In this document: positions 43,911 to 53,795 of the stretch, one piece after another
Position numbering within the stretch: position 1 is the first letter of the stretch
Layout: each line of letters starts with the position of its first letter
Origin: Pseudomonas sp. LS.1a
GTDB lineage: Bacteria > Pseudomonadota > Gammaproteobacteria > Pseudomonadales > Pseudomonadaceae
Assembly: GCF_022533585.1 (NCBI RefSeq)
Contig: NZ_CP092827.1
Coordinates: 3,078,001-3,142,000 of the forward strand
DNA length: 64,000 nt
Reading direction: 5' to 3'
Translations under genes and position numbers: made by a program
Notes under the pieces: generated by a model
Database searches by the model: none
What the model was told of the DNA's origin: nothing
What the model saw: the letters and a program-made list of their open reading frames with translations, nothing else

Positions 43911-46900
43911 ATGAACTTCTCGAAATTCTTCATTACCCGGCCGATCTTCGCCGCGGTGCTGTCGCTGGTGCTGCTGATCGCGGGTTCGATCTCGCTGTTC
44001 CAGCTGCCGATCAGCGAATACCCCGAAGTGGTGCCGCCCACCGTGGTGGTGCGCGCCAACTTCCCCGGCGCCAACCCCAAGGTCATCGGCGAAACCGTCG
44101 CCGCGCCGCTGGAACAGGCCATCACCGGTGTGGAGAACATGTTGTACATGTCCTCCCAGTCCACCGCTGACGGCAAGCTGACCCTGACCATCACCTTCGC
44201 CCTGGGTACCGACCTGGACAACGCCCAGGTGCAGGTACAGAACCGCGTCACCCGGACCCAGCCCAAGCTGCCCGAGGAAGTGACCCGCATCGGTATCACC
44301 GTCGACAAGGCCTCGCCCGACCTGACCATGGTCGTGCACCTGACCTCGCCGGACAACCGCTACGACATGCTCTATCTGTCCAACTACGCCATCCTCAACA
44401 TCAAGGACGAGCTGGCGCGCCTGGGCGGCGTGGGTGATGTGCAGTTGTTCGGCATGGGCGACTACTCGCTGCGTGTATGGCTGGACCCGAACAAGACCGC
44501 TTCGCGCAACCTCACCGCCAGTGATGTGGTAGCTGCCATCCGCGAGCAGAACCGCCAGGTGGCGGCTGGCCAGCTGGGCGCCCCGCCCGCCCCGGGCTCG
44601 ACCAGCTTCCAGCTGTCGATCAACACCCAGGGCCGCCTGGTCAATGAGGAAGAGTTCGAGAACATCATCATCCGCGCCGGTGCCGATGGCGAAATCACCC
44701 GCCTGAAGGACATCGCTCGGGTCGAGCTAGGCTCCAGCCAGTACGCCCTGCGTTCGCTGCTGAACAACCAGCCGGCAGTGGCCATTCCGATCTTCCAGCG
44801 CCCAGGCTCCAACGCCATCGAGATCTCCGACGAAGTACGGGCGAAAATGGCCGAGCTGAAGAAGGACTTCCCCGAGGGCATGGACTACAGCATCGTCTAT
44901 GACCCGACCGTGTTCGTCCGTGGCTCCATCGAGGCCGTGGTGCACACCCTGTTCGAAGCGCTGGTGCTGGTGGTGCTGGTGGTCATCCTGTTCCTGCAGA
45001 CCTGGCGCGCCTCGATCATCCCGCTGATGGCCGTACCGGTATCGCTGATCGGTACCTTTGCCGTGATGCACCTGTTCGGCTTCTCGCTCAACGCGCTGTC
45101 ATTGTTCGGCCTGGTCCTGGCCATCGGTATCGTGGTGGACGACGCGATCGTCGTGGTGGAAAACGTCGAGCGCAACATCGGCCTGGGCCTGAAACCGCTG
45201 GAAGCCACGCAAAAGGCCATGGGCGAAGTAACCGGGCCGATCATCGCCACCGCCCTGGTGCTGTGCGCCGTGTTCGTGCCTGCTGCGTTCATTTCCGGCC
45301 TGACCGGGCAGTTCTACAAGCAGTTCGCCCTGACCATCGCCATTTCCACGGTCATCTCGGCGTTCAACTCCCTGACCCTGTCGCCAGCCCTGGCTGCCGT
45401 ACTGTTGAAGGACCACCACGCGCCGAAAGACCGTTTCTCGCGGTTCCTGGAAAAACTGCTGGGCAGCTGGCTGTTCGCCCCGTTCAACCGCTTCTTCGAC
45501 CGCGCCTCCAACCGTTACGTCGGTGGCGTGCGCCGGGTCATCCGCTCCAGCGGCATCGCCCTGTTCGTGTATGCCGGCCTGATGGGCCTGACCTACCTGG
45601 GCTTCTCGTCCACCCCGACCGGTTTCGTACCGGCCCAGGACAAGCAGTACCTAGTGGCGTTCGCCCAGCTGCCTGACGCGGCCAGCCTCGACCGCACCGA
45701 AGCGGTGATCAAGCGCATGAGCGAAATCGCCCTGAAGCAGCCTGGTGTGGCCGACTCGGTAGCCTTCCCTGGCCTGTCGATCAACGGTTTCACCAACAGC
45801 CCCAACAGCGGCATCGTGTTCACCCCGCTCAAGCCGTTCGACGAGCGCAAGGACCCGAGCCAGTCGGCGGCGGCCATCGCAGCTGCACTGAATGCCCAGT
45901 TCGCCGACATCCAGGACGCCTACATCGCGATCTTCCCGCCCCCGCCGGTACAAGGCCTGGGCACCATCGGCGGCTTCCGCCTGCAGATCGAAGACCGCGG
46001 CAACCTGGGCTACGAAGCGCTGTACAAGGAAACCCAGAACATCATCGCCAAGAGCCACAACGTGCCGGAGCTGGCGGGCCTGTTCACCAGCTACCAGGTC
46101 AACGTGCCGCAGGTCGATGCCGCCATCGACCGGGAAAAGGCCAAGACCCATGGCGTGGCGATCACCGACATCTTCGACACCCTGCAGGTCTACCTGGGCT
46201 CGCTGTACACCAACGACTTCAACCGCTTTGGCCGCACCTACCAGGTCAACGTCCAGGCCGAGCAGCAGTTCCGCCTCGATGCCGAGCAGATCGGCCAGCT
46301 GAAGGTGCGCAACAACCTTGGCGAGATGATCCCGCTGGCGACCTTCCTCAAGGTCAGCGACACCTCCGGGCCGGACCGGGTAATGCACTACAACGGCTTC
46401 ATCACCGCCGAGATCAACGGCGCCGCGGCACCGGGCTACAGCTCCGGCCAGGCGGAAGCTGCAATCGAGAAGCTGCTGAAAGAGGAACTGCCCAACGGCA
46501 TGACCTTCGAGTGGACCGACCTGACCTACCAGCAGATCCTCTCGGGCAACACCGCGCTGTTCGTGTTCCCGCTGTGCGTGCTGCTGGCCTTCCTGGTGCT
46601 TGCTGCCCAGTACGAAAGCTGGAGCCTGCCGCTGGCGGTGATCCTGATCGTGCCGATGACCCTGCTGTCGGCCATCACCGGGGTGATCGTGTCGGGTGGT
46701 GACAACAACATCTTCACCCAGATCGGCCTGATCGTACTGGTAGGCCTGGCGTGCAAGAACGCCATCCTGATCGTCGAGTTCGCCAAGGACGAACAGGCCA
46801 AGGGGCTCGACCCGCTGGCTGCGGTACTGGAAGCCTGCCGCCTGCGCCTGCGGCCGATCCTGATGACCTCGATCGCCTTCATCATGGGTGTGGTTCCGTT

Positions 46901-47090
46901 GGTGTTCAGCTCCGGCGCAGGCTCGGAAATGCGCCATGCCATGGGTGTGGCGGTGTTCTCGGGGATGATCGGCGTGACCGTGTTCGGCCTGTTCCTGACC
47001 CCGGTGTTCTTCTTCCTGATTCGCCGTTTCGTCGAGCGTCGCCAGGCCCGCAAGGCCGAACACGTTCAAGTGCTGGAGAACCATGCATGA
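43911..47090 (+). CDS. mexF: RND efflux transporter (MexF-like)
   Basis: 1059-residue inner-membrane proton/drug antiporter of the HAE1 type: TM1 FFITRPIFAAVLSLVLLIAG, the TM4 proton relay GIVVDDAIVVVENVERN (two Asp, near residue 405), and HVA at the C-terminal region. Expected to export antibiotics (chloramphenicol, quinolones, trimethoprim in P. aeruginosa) and other small molecules. Starts 12 bp after mexE and overlaps oprN by ATGA. Confidence 0.93.
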   Translation: MNFSKFFITRPIFAAVLSLVLLIAGSISLFQLPISEYPEVVPPTVVVRANFPGANPKVIGETVAAPLEQAITGVENMLYMSSQSTADGKLTLTITFALGTDLDNAQVQVQNRVTRTQPKLPEEVTRIGITVDKASPDLTMVVHLTSPDNRYDMLYLSNYAILNIKDELARLGGVGDVQLFGMGDYSLRVWLDPNKTASRNLTASDVVAAIREQNRQVAAGQLGAPPAPGSTSFQLSINTQGRLVNEEEFENIIIRAGADGEITRLKDIARVELGSSQYALRSLLNNQPAVAIPIFQRPGSNAIEISDEVRAKMAELKKDFPEGMDYSIVYDPTVFVRGSIEAVVHTLFEALVLVVLVVILFLQTWRASIIPLMAVPVSLIGTFAVMHLFGFSLNALSLFGLVLAIGIVVDDAIVVVENVERNIGLGLKPLEATQKAMGEVTGPIIATALVLCAVFVPAAFISGLTGQFYKQFALTIAISTVISAFNSLTLSPALAAVLLKDHHAPKDRFSRFLEKLLGSWLFAPFNRFFDRASNRYVGGVRRVIRSSGIALFVYAGLMGLTYLGFSSTPTGFVPAQDKQYLVAFAQLPDAASLDRTEAVIKRMSEIALKQPGVADSVAFPGLSINGFTNSPNSGIVFTPLKPFDERKDPSQSAAAIAAALNAQFADIQDAYIAIFPPPPVQGLGTIGGFRLQIEDRGNLGYEALYKETQNIIAKSHNVPELAGLFTSYQVNVPQVDAAIDREKAKTHGVAITDIFDTLQVYLGSLYTNDFNRFGRTYQVNVQAEQQFRLDAEQIGQLKVRNNLGEMIPLATFLKVSDTSGPDRVMHYNGFITAEINGAAAPGYSSGQAEAAIEKLLKEELPNGMTFEWTDLTYQQILSGNTALFVFPLCVLLAFLVLAAQYESWSLPLAVILIVPMTLLSAITGVIVSGGDNNIFTQIGLIVLVGLACKNAILIVEFAKDEQAKGLDPLAAVLEACRLRLRPILMTSIAFIMGVVPLVFSSGAGSEMRHAMGVAVFSGMIGVTVFGLFLTPVFFFLIRRFVERRQARKAEHVQVLENHA

Positions 47091-48502
47091 ACCTGCTCAA
47101 ACCCTTGACCCCGAGCCTGCTGGCGTTGGCCCTGGCGGCCTGCGCGGTAGGCCCGGACTACCAGGCGCCGGCCACCGAGCCCGCGCAGCTGGCCAGCGAT
47201 GTACAGGCCAAGGCCTACGACCGTAGCCGCTTCGAAAGCCTGTGGTGGAGGCAGTTCGACGACCCGGTGCTGAACCAGCTGGTGCAGGCTTCGCTGGACG
47301 GCAACCGGGACCTGCGCGTGGCCTTCGCCCGCCTGAAATCGGCCCGTTCGATCCGTGAAGACGCCGAGAACGATCAGTTCCCGGTGGTCACCAGCCGCGC
47401 CAGCAGCGACATCGGCAAGGGCCAGATCCCCGGCCAGACCACGCAACGGGTGAACAGCGAGCGCTACGACCTGGGCCTGGACATGGCCTGGGAGCTTGAC
47501 CTGTTTGGCCGCATCCAGCGCCAGATCGAAGCCAGCGAAGCCCAGGAAGCGGTGGCAGCGGCCGACCTGCAGCAGTTGCAGGTCAGCCTGATCGCCGAGC
47601 TGGTCGATGCCTATGGCCAGCTGCGCGGCGCGCAGTTACGCGAGAAGATCGCCCTGGCCAACCTCAAGACCCAGCAAGAATCGCGGGCCATCACCGAAAC
47701 CCTGCGCGATGCCGGCGTGGGCAACGATCTCGACGTGGTGCGTGCCGATGCGCGCCTGGCCGGTGTTGAAGCCACCGTACCGCAATTGCAGGCGGAACAG
47801 GCACGCGCGCGGCACCGCATCGCCACCCTGCTCGGTCAGCGCCCGGATGCACTTAGCGTCGACCTGTCGCCCAAAGCCCTGCCGGCGATTGCCAAGGCGC
47901 TGCCGGTGGGTGACCCGGGTGAACTGCTGCGGCGCCGCCCGGACATCCGCAGCGCCGAACGCCAGCTGGCAGCCGCCACCGCCAATGTTGGCGTGGCCAC
48001 CGCCGACCTGTTCCCCCGTGTCAGCCTCAGCGGCTTCCTTGGCTTTACTGCCGCCCGCGGCTCGCAGATAGGCTCCTCGGCAGCCAATGCCTGGGCGCTG
48101 GGCCCAAGCATCACCTGGGCCGCCTTCGACCTGGGCAGCGTGCGCGCCCGCCTGCGCGGTGCCAAGGCCGATGCCGAAGGGGCGCTGGCCAACTATGAAC
48201 AGCAGGTATTGCTGGCCCTGGAAGAATCGGCCAACGCCTTCAGCGATTACGACAAGACCCAGCAGCGGCTGTTGTCGTTGATGCGCCAGAGCGACGCCAG
48301 CCGCAAGGCGGCGGAACTGGCCTCGATTCGCTATCGCGAGGGCACGGTGGACTACCTGGTGCTGCTCGATGCCGAGCGTGAGCGGCTGAGCGCTGAAGAT
48401 GCGCAAGCCCAGGGTGAGGTCGAGCTGTACCGCGGCATCGTCTCGATCTACAAGGCCCTGGGTGGCGGCTGGCAACCGGAGACTGTCGCCAGCGCGCACT
48501 GA
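47087..48502 (+). CDS. oprN: RND efflux outer-membrane channel (OprN/NodT-like)
   Basis: 471-residue outer-membrane lipoprotein (lipobox ALAAC, Cys19) with two outer-membrane efflux domains: WWRQFDDPVLNQLVQASL, LDMAWELDLFGRIQRQ and RRRPDIRSAERQLAAATANV are hallmark motifs. TolC-type trimeric channel. Start codon overlaps the mexF stop; GGAG lies 8 bases upstream. Confidence 0.93.
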   Translation: MNLLKPLTPSLLALALAACAVGPDYQAPATEPAQLASDVQAKAYDRSRFESLWWRQFDDPVLNQLVQASLDGNRDLRVAFARLKSARSIREDAENDQFPVVTSRASSDIGKGQIPGQTTQRVNSERYDLGLDMAWELDLFGRIQRQIEASEAQEAVAAADLQQLQVSLIAELVDAYGQLRGAQLREKIALANLKTQQESRAITETLRDAGVGNDLDVVRADARLAGVEATVPQLQAEQARARHRIATLLGQRPDALSVDLSPKALPAIAKALPVGDPGELLRRRPDIRSAERQLAAATANVGVATADLFPRVSLSGFLGFTAARGSQIGSSAANAWALGPSITWAAFDLGSVRARLRGAKADAEGALANYEQQVLLALEESANAFSDYDKTQQRLLSLMRQSDASRKAAELASIRYREGTVDYLVLLDAERERLSAEDAQAQGEVELYRGIVSIYKALGGGWQPETVASAH

Positions 48503-48550
48503 TACCCCCGTTTCAACGACTCCTTTGGTTGGCTCCTCCCCCAACCGTTT

Positions 48551-48582
48551 GCCCCGCAGGCCTTGGTCCGCGGGGCTTTTTT
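48551..48582 (+). terminator. Rho-independent terminator after oprN
   Basis: GCCCCGC (48551-48557) pairs with GCGGGGC (48570-48576), followed by TTTTTT; 48 bp past the oprN stop. Confidence 0.9.
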
Positions 48583-48646
48583 ATGTTTTTGGAAGTGTGT
48601 TTCGGGGTGGGTGTTCGCCACAATATTTTCATTGCCTGTGAGACCG

Positions 48647-48670
48647 TGCGCCGCGCGGGCGGCGCTCGAT
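48647..48670. repeat. Solo copy of GCGCCGCGCGGGCGGCGCTCG repeat core
   Basis: Same core as the arms of the long inverted repeat at 31224-31438, here a single self-complementary unit between oprN and the TPR gene. Confidence 0.6.
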
Positions 48671-48778
48671 TTATGCCCCACCGCAAAACCCGAGGCAGGC
48701 GCCACGCAACCCTCACTCGGTTGCATTTACCCCCCAGCTAGCCCAAGCTCTGCCCTTCCCGCCGCCACGGATCGTCCG

Positions 48779-49834
48779 ATGCCCAGACGCAACCGCTACC
48801 TGATCGCCCTGCTGCTGTTGATCCTGGTATCGGCCCTGTTCGGCTACCTGTGGCGCGACGCCCCGTCAGCACCGCCAACCCTGCCTGCACACAGCTACGC
48901 CAAGGCCCTGCGTCAGGCCCATGACGGCCAGCCCGGTGCCGCCCGGGTGCTGTACCAACAGTTGCAACGCACCGACTTGCCCGCCATCCGCCGCGCGGCG
49001 CTGTACGCCGAGTTGCCCAACTACCCCTCGCCGCAGGCATTGAAACTCGCCCGTCAGGACCTGGAGCATGCCGACCCGCTGGTGCGCCGTGCTGCCATTG
49101 CCGGTATCCGTCGCCTGCTGCCGGCAGCGCAGCGCAGCCTGGTACTCGGCCCGCTGCTGGACGACGACGAGCAAAGCGTACGCTTTGCCGCGGTAGATGC
49201 CCTGCTCGGCCTTGCCCCCGATGACATAGGCCTGTATTTCGGCCCGCTACAGGTTGCCTTGGAGCAATACCAGCAGGCCCTGGAGCAACAACCCGAGGAT
49301 GCCGACGCCCAGGTGCACCTGGCGCGCCTGTACCTGCACGAAAACGACTTCACCCAGGCCGCCAACGCCCTGCAACGAGCGCTGGCCGTCGCCCCCGGCA
49401 ACCTCGACGCATTGGCTACCCAGGTACGCCTGCTTGAGCGCCAGGGTCATCACGACGCTTCGCGCCAGGTGCTGGGCAAAGCCTTGGCGCTGAGCCCCGA
49501 TTCAGCCTTTCTGCAGTACGAACTGGGGCTCTGGCTGATTCGCCACGAACAGCGCGAATACGCCTTGCTGGCCCTGTCCCGTGCCGTCGAGCTGGACCCG
49601 GACAACACCGACTACCGCTATACACTGGCAGTCACCCTGCATGAACTGGAACAACTCGACGCCGCGCAAAAGCAACTGGAAACCGTGCTAAGCCGCCAGC
49701 CGGCCAATCGCCGGGCACGGGTGTTGCTGATCCAGTACTGGAAGGAAACCGGCCAGTTGCAGAACGTGCAGGTGCTACTGGCCGAGCTGGAGCGGCAGAA
49801 CCCGGACGATCCCGTGCTGCAACAGGGCCTTTAG
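48779..49834 (+). CDS. Membrane-anchored TPR protein
   Basis: 351 residues: an N-terminal membrane anchor (about 7-24, IALLLLILVSALFGYLW), a HEAT-like alpha-solenoid (VRRAAIAGIRRLL, VRFAAVDALLGL) and several tetratricopeptide repeats (about 180-350; for example ADAQVHLARLYLHENDFTQA). A protein-interaction scaffold; TPR proteins of this layout occur in cytochrome c maturation and secretion contexts, but no such neighbours are here. ATG 48779 chosen for the conserved MPRRNRYLIALLLL opening; no strong ribosome site. Confidence 0.75.
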   Translation: MPRRNRYLIALLLLILVSALFGYLWRDAPSAPPTLPAHSYAKALRQAHDGQPGAARVLYQQLQRTDLPAIRRAALYAELPNYPSPQALKLARQDLEHADPLVRRAAIAGIRRLLPAAQRSLVLGPLLDDDEQSVRFAAVDALLGLAPDDIGLYFGPLQVALEQYQQALEQQPEDADAQVHLARLYLHENDFTQAANALQRALAVAPGNLDALATQVRLLERQGHHDASRQVLGKALALSPDSAFLQYELGLWLIRHEQREYALLALSRAVELDPDNTDYRYTLAVTLHELEQLDAAQKQLETVLSRQPANRRARVLLIQYWKETGQLQNVQVLLAELERQNPDDPVLQQGL

Positions 49835-49913
49835 GCAACGCCCGAAATTTGTTGAACCCTGGGACTGCGCCCAAGGTCCAGTGGATATCAGACCACCTTG
49901 CAGGAGAATCGTT

Positions 49914-51548
49914 TTGGCCAGTTCGTTGGCGCTGGACGAACGCGTGTTGATCCTGGCGCCCCCGCCTTTAGCCGCGGATACTGCTCGCCTGCTCGCTTGC
50001 GCCGGCATCGACAGCCTGTGCGCGATCGACCTGGCCAACCTGCAAGCCTGCCTGGCCGAAGGCGCAGGCCTGGCGATCATTGACGAGCAAGTGTTCAACC
50101 AGGGCCCAAGCGCATTGCTGCAGGCATTCATCGACCAGCAACCGAGCTGGTCGGACCTGCCCATCGTGCTGCTCAGCCAGGGCAAGCAAGCGGCCATGGG
50201 CTCGACCAACCATCCGGTGGGCAACCTGGTACTGCTGGTTGCCCCGTTCGAAAACGCCCAACTGCTGCACATGGCCCAGTCAGCCCTGCGCAACCGGCGC
50301 CGGCAGTACCTGGCGCGCGACCAGTTGCTTGACCTGCAGCAACGCCTGGACGCCCAGACCGCGCCTGCGGGCGAAGACCACGAGCGCAGCGAGTTCGCCC
50401 GCCACCAGACACGCAAGATGGAAGCCATCGGCCAACTGGCCGGGGGGGTCGCCCATGACTTCAACAACCTGCTCACCAGCATTGGCGGCAGCTTCGAGCT
50501 GATCGACCGGCGCCTGCGCCAGGGCCGCAGCGATGGCCTGGACACCGTGCTGCGCATGGGCCGAGAGGCGGTGTCACGCGCCACCCACCTGACCCACCGC
50601 CTGCTGGCCTTCTCTTCCCGGCAATCGCTGCACAGCCAGCAGGTCGATCTGCACGGCCTGCTTCAGGCAAAGCGCCTGAAGGCCTGCCTGAGCCCGGCCG
50701 TGACCCTGCAGGTGCACATCACCAAGGGCCTGTGGTCTGTCGAAGCCGATGCCCAGCAGTTGCAGGAAGCCCTCGACAACGTGCTGCTCAATGCCTGCGA
50801 AGCCATGCCCAATGGCGGCCAGTTGCGCATCGAGGCCACTAACCAGCACATCGGCACCGGGCAATTTGCCGGTGGCGCCCTGTGCGCCGGTGACTATGTG
50901 CACCTGCGCATCATCGATGACGGCCAAGGCATGGCGCAAAGCACGCTGGAGCATGCCTTCGAGCCGTTCTTCAGCACCAAGGCGATTGGCCAGGGCATCG
51001 GCCTGGGCCTGTCGATGGTGTACGGCTTCAGCAAGCAGTCCCACGGCCATGTCACCTTGCACAGCCAGATCGGCCAAGGTACCCAGGTGGACCTGTACCT
51101 TCCACGCCACGCCGGCAAGGCCCAGCCACCGGGCAAACCCGTGCAACCCACGCAACCCGCACAGCCCGTGGAAGGTAGCCGGGGCCATCACGTGCTGGTG
51201 GTCGAGGACGACCCGCATGTCCGCCAATTGCTGTGCCAGGCCCTGCGCGAGGATGGCCTCGCCTGCCACAGTGCCGCCGACGCCAACGAGGGCCTGAAGG
51301 TGCTGCGCTCGACACAACCGGTGGATTTGCTGGTTAGCGATGTCGGCTTGCCCGGCATGAATGGCCGCCAGTTGGCCAAGATTGCCCGCAGCCTGCACCC
51401 CCGCTTGCCGGTGCTGTTCATTACCGGTTACGCGGAAACGGCAATGGCCCGCGAGGGCTTCCTGGAGGCGGGCATGCACCTGATTTGCAAGCCCTTCGAA
51501 CTCAAGCAACTGCAGGCGCAGGTGACCCACATTCTGGGCAAGCCCTGA
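49914..51548 (+). CDS. Hybrid sensor histidine kinase with C-terminal receiver
   Basis: 545 residues, no membrane segment. An N-terminal degenerate receiver-like domain (about 10-125), a coiled region, HisKA with His181 in GGVAHDFNNLLTSI, ATPase with IDDGQGM and GIGLGLSMVYGF, and a true receiver with Asp476 in LLVSDVGLPGMNG. Start is uncertain: a TTG at 49914 has AGGAGA 7 bases before it, whereas a GTG at 49881 in the same frame has a weaker AAGG. FixL/NtrB-like kinase cores of this kind signal to receivers in trans. Lies tail to tail with the PAS hybrid kinase. Confidence 0.78.
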   Translation: MASSLALDERVLILAPPPLAADTARLLACAGIDSLCAIDLANLQACLAEGAGLAIIDEQVFNQGPSALLQAFIDQQPSWSDLPIVLLSQGKQAAMGSTNHPVGNLVLLVAPFENAQLLHMAQSALRNRRRQYLARDQLLDLQQRLDAQTAPAGEDHERSEFARHQTRKMEAIGQLAGGVAHDFNNLLTSIGGSFELIDRRLRQGRSDGLDTVLRMGREAVSRATHLTHRLLAFSSRQSLHSQQVDLHGLLQAKRLKACLSPAVTLQVHITKGLWSVEADAQQLQEALDNVLLNACEAMPNGGQLRIEATNQHIGTGQFAGGALCAGDYVHLRIIDDGQGMAQSTLEHAFEPFFSTKAIGQGIGLGLSMVYGFSKQSHGHVTLHSQIGQGTQVDLYLPRHAGKAQPPGKPVQPTQPAQPVEGSRGHHVLVVEDDPHVRQLLCQALREDGLACHSAADANEGLKVLRSTQPVDLLVSDVGLPGMNGRQLAKIARSLHPRLPVLFITGYAETAMAREGFLEAGMHLICKPFELKQLQAQVTHILGKP

Positions 51549-51554
51549 AACGTA

Positions 51555-53624
51555 TTACGCCTCAAGCATGCGTAACGCCTGGTCGGCAAGGTCTGCCAGC
51601 GAGAACGGCTTGTTCATCAATGCCGTGCCCGGCTGTTCGAGCAACTGCGCTTCGATCGGCTGATCCGCGTAACCGGTGATGAACAGGATCTTCTGCTGCG
51701 GCAGCTGCATGCGCATGGCCTTGGCCACCTGGCGACCACTGAAACCACCCGGCAAGCCGATGTCGGTGATCACCAGATCGAACGGGCCGCCATGGCGGAA
51801 GCGCTCCAGCGCACTATTGGCGTCGCCCGCCTCAGTGACTTCGAAACCACGCTCGGTCAGGTACTCGCGCATCACCGCACGCAAACCGAGCTCGTCATCG
51901 ACCAGCAACAGGCGTTCCCCCCCGGCCATGCGGTGCGAGCGCGGCGCCAGCGCGGGCGCCTCGGGTACCGGGTCATGCCACCTTGGAAAAAGCATGGAAA
52001 CCTTGGTGCCCTGGTTTGGCGCCGACTCGATCCAGGCGTACCCCCCCGACTGGCCGACGAAGCCATACACCATCGACAAGCCAAGCCCTGAGCCACGCCC
52101 GATGGGCTTGGTGGTAAAGAACGGCTCAAAGGCCCTGGCAATGTCTACCGCCGACATGCCATGGCCATCATCCTCCACCTGCAAGGCAACGTAGTCGCCT
52201 GGCGGCAGGCCGTCCTCATCCGGAAAACACGTCTTCAACCGCTTGTTGACGGTACGCAGCGTGACATTGCCACGTTCCAGGCACGCTTCACGGGCATTGG
52301 CGCAAAGATTGATCAAGGCATTTTCAAGCTGGGAAACATCGAGGTTCACCGCCCACGGCGTAACATCCAGCTGCCAGTGCAAACGCATTTCGGCGCCCAG
52401 CGTACGCAGCAACAGGGGTTCGCTCAGCCGCAATTGCCGGTTGAAGTCCAGCGGTTTGGGAGCCAAAGGCTGATGACGAGAAAACGCCAGCAAGCGATGG
52501 GTCAGCTCCATGGCGCGCTGCACCGAGTCACGTGCCACCGCGACATAGGCCTCTACCCGCTCCAGTCGCCCTTCCTGCAGGCGCCGTTGCAGCAATTCGA
52601 GGCTGCCACCGATACCGGACAGCAAGTTGTTCATTTCATGGCCCACGCCGCCGGCCAACTGGCCAACCACCTCCAGGCGTTCGTTGTTGCGCATCAGGGC
52701 TTCGGATTGACGAGCAGCCTCTTCACGGTCCTCGGTGATGTCCCGGCCAACCGCAGTCAGCAGGGTGCCATCGAAGCGCGCGCTCCAGCGAAACCAGTGG
52801 TAATGGCCATCGCGATGACGCAGGCGGGTCTCCAACTGCTCGGTGTTGCTGTACTGCAGGAACCCGGACACGGCCACCTGTACTTCGGCGCGATCCGCCG
52901 GATGCACCAGTTCCAGTACCGGAACGTCCCGTACCTGCTCCTCGGCCCAACCCAGAATGCGGTACCAGGCGGGGTTAGCGGCATGCACCTTCAGCTCGGG
53001 AGTAACCGTCATCATCGCATCACGCGACAACTGCCAGAACTGCTCGCGCTCGGCCACATGCTGTTCGATCTGTCGCTCGAAGCCTTGCGCCTGCTCGCGC
53101 CAATGGTGGTAAGCCTCAATGCTCGCGGTGGTCTCGATCACCGTGTGCAGAAAGCCCGCCACGCTGCCCAGCTCATCACGAAGCGGCGCATAACCGAACG
53201 CACACCAAAACGGGTCCATGCCTTCGCCGCAGGCAATACGCAGTGGTGGGTCCTCGACAAAACTCGAGTGCCCTTCAAGCGCCTTGAATACCCAAGGCCC
53301 CATCGCCGGCCATACATCGCTCCACAGCGCATCGAAGGCCAGGCCCAATGCATCCAGGGCAACCGGCCGCAACGCCCGGTAGGCATCGTTGTGGACCACG
53401 CTAAGGTCCGGCCCCCAGACCACAGCACACGGGAACGGTGACAAGTGCATCATGTCGACGGCAATGCGCAACGATGCCGGCCAGCGCGGCAATGGCCCGA
53501 GCGATGTGCGCCCCCAGTCGAAGCGTGCAATCCGCTCGGCCATCATGTCCGGCGCCAACACAGGCGCTTGCAGGATAACCTGCGGCGCAGGCTCGCGCGG
53601 CGTACCGTTTGCGACCACTATCAT
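51555..53624 (-). CDS. PAS-containing hybrid sensor kinase with C-terminal receiver
   Basis: 689 residues, soluble. N-terminal PAS/GAF-like sensor (about 30-170; PCAVVWGPDLSVVHNDAYRA), second PAS (about 190-310; PLELVHPAD), HisKA (EVVGQLAGGVGHEMNNLL), ATPase (EDDGHGM, GSGLGLSMVYGFVGQ) and receiver (FDLVITDIGLPGG). Same kinase class as its convergent neighbour at 49914-51548, 6 bp away. Signal and output unknown. Confidence 0.88.
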   Translation of the reverse strand: MIVVANGTPREPAPQVILQAPVLAPDMMAERIARFDWGRTSLGPLPRWPASLRIAVDMMHLSPFPCAVVWGPDLSVVHNDAYRALRPVALDALGLAFDALWSDVWPAMGPWVFKALEGHSSFVEDPPLRIACGEGMDPFWCAFGYAPLRDELGSVAGFLHTVIETTASIEAYHHWREQAQGFERQIEQHVAEREQFWQLSRDAMMTVTPELKVHAANPAWYRILGWAEEQVRDVPVLELVHPADRAEVQVAVSGFLQYSNTEQLETRLRHRDGHYHWFRWSARFDGTLLTAVGRDITEDREEAARQSEALMRNNERLEVVGQLAGGVGHEMNNLLSGIGGSLELLQRRLQEGRLERVEAYVAVARDSVQRAMELTHRLLAFSRHQPLAPKPLDFNRQLRLSEPLLLRTLGAEMRLHWQLDVTPWAVNLDVSQLENALINLCANAREACLERGNVTLRTVNKRLKTCFPDEDGLPPGDYVALQVEDDGHGMSAVDIARAFEPFFTTKPIGRGSGLGLSMVYGFVGQSGGYAWIESAPNQGTKVSMLFPRWHDPVPEAPALAPRSHRMAGGERLLLVDDELGLRAVMREYLTERGFEVTEAGDANSALERFRHGGPFDLVITDIGLPGGFSGRQVAKAMRMQLPQQKILFITGYADQPIEAQLLEQPGTALMNKPFSLADLADQALRMLEA

Positions 53625-53795
53625 GACTCCAGCAGGGTTCAGGAAAGCGCACGGGCGCGCCCGTGGATGCCGTTCACGTTAGCACAACACACGCCACGCA
53701 ATAATGGCGTACTCGCACCTGACAGCTATGCTCATTAGGTTTTCCCTCGGGCCAGGGAGCAACGGCCCATTCAGGTTGCCGACGGGAGCGTGGTC

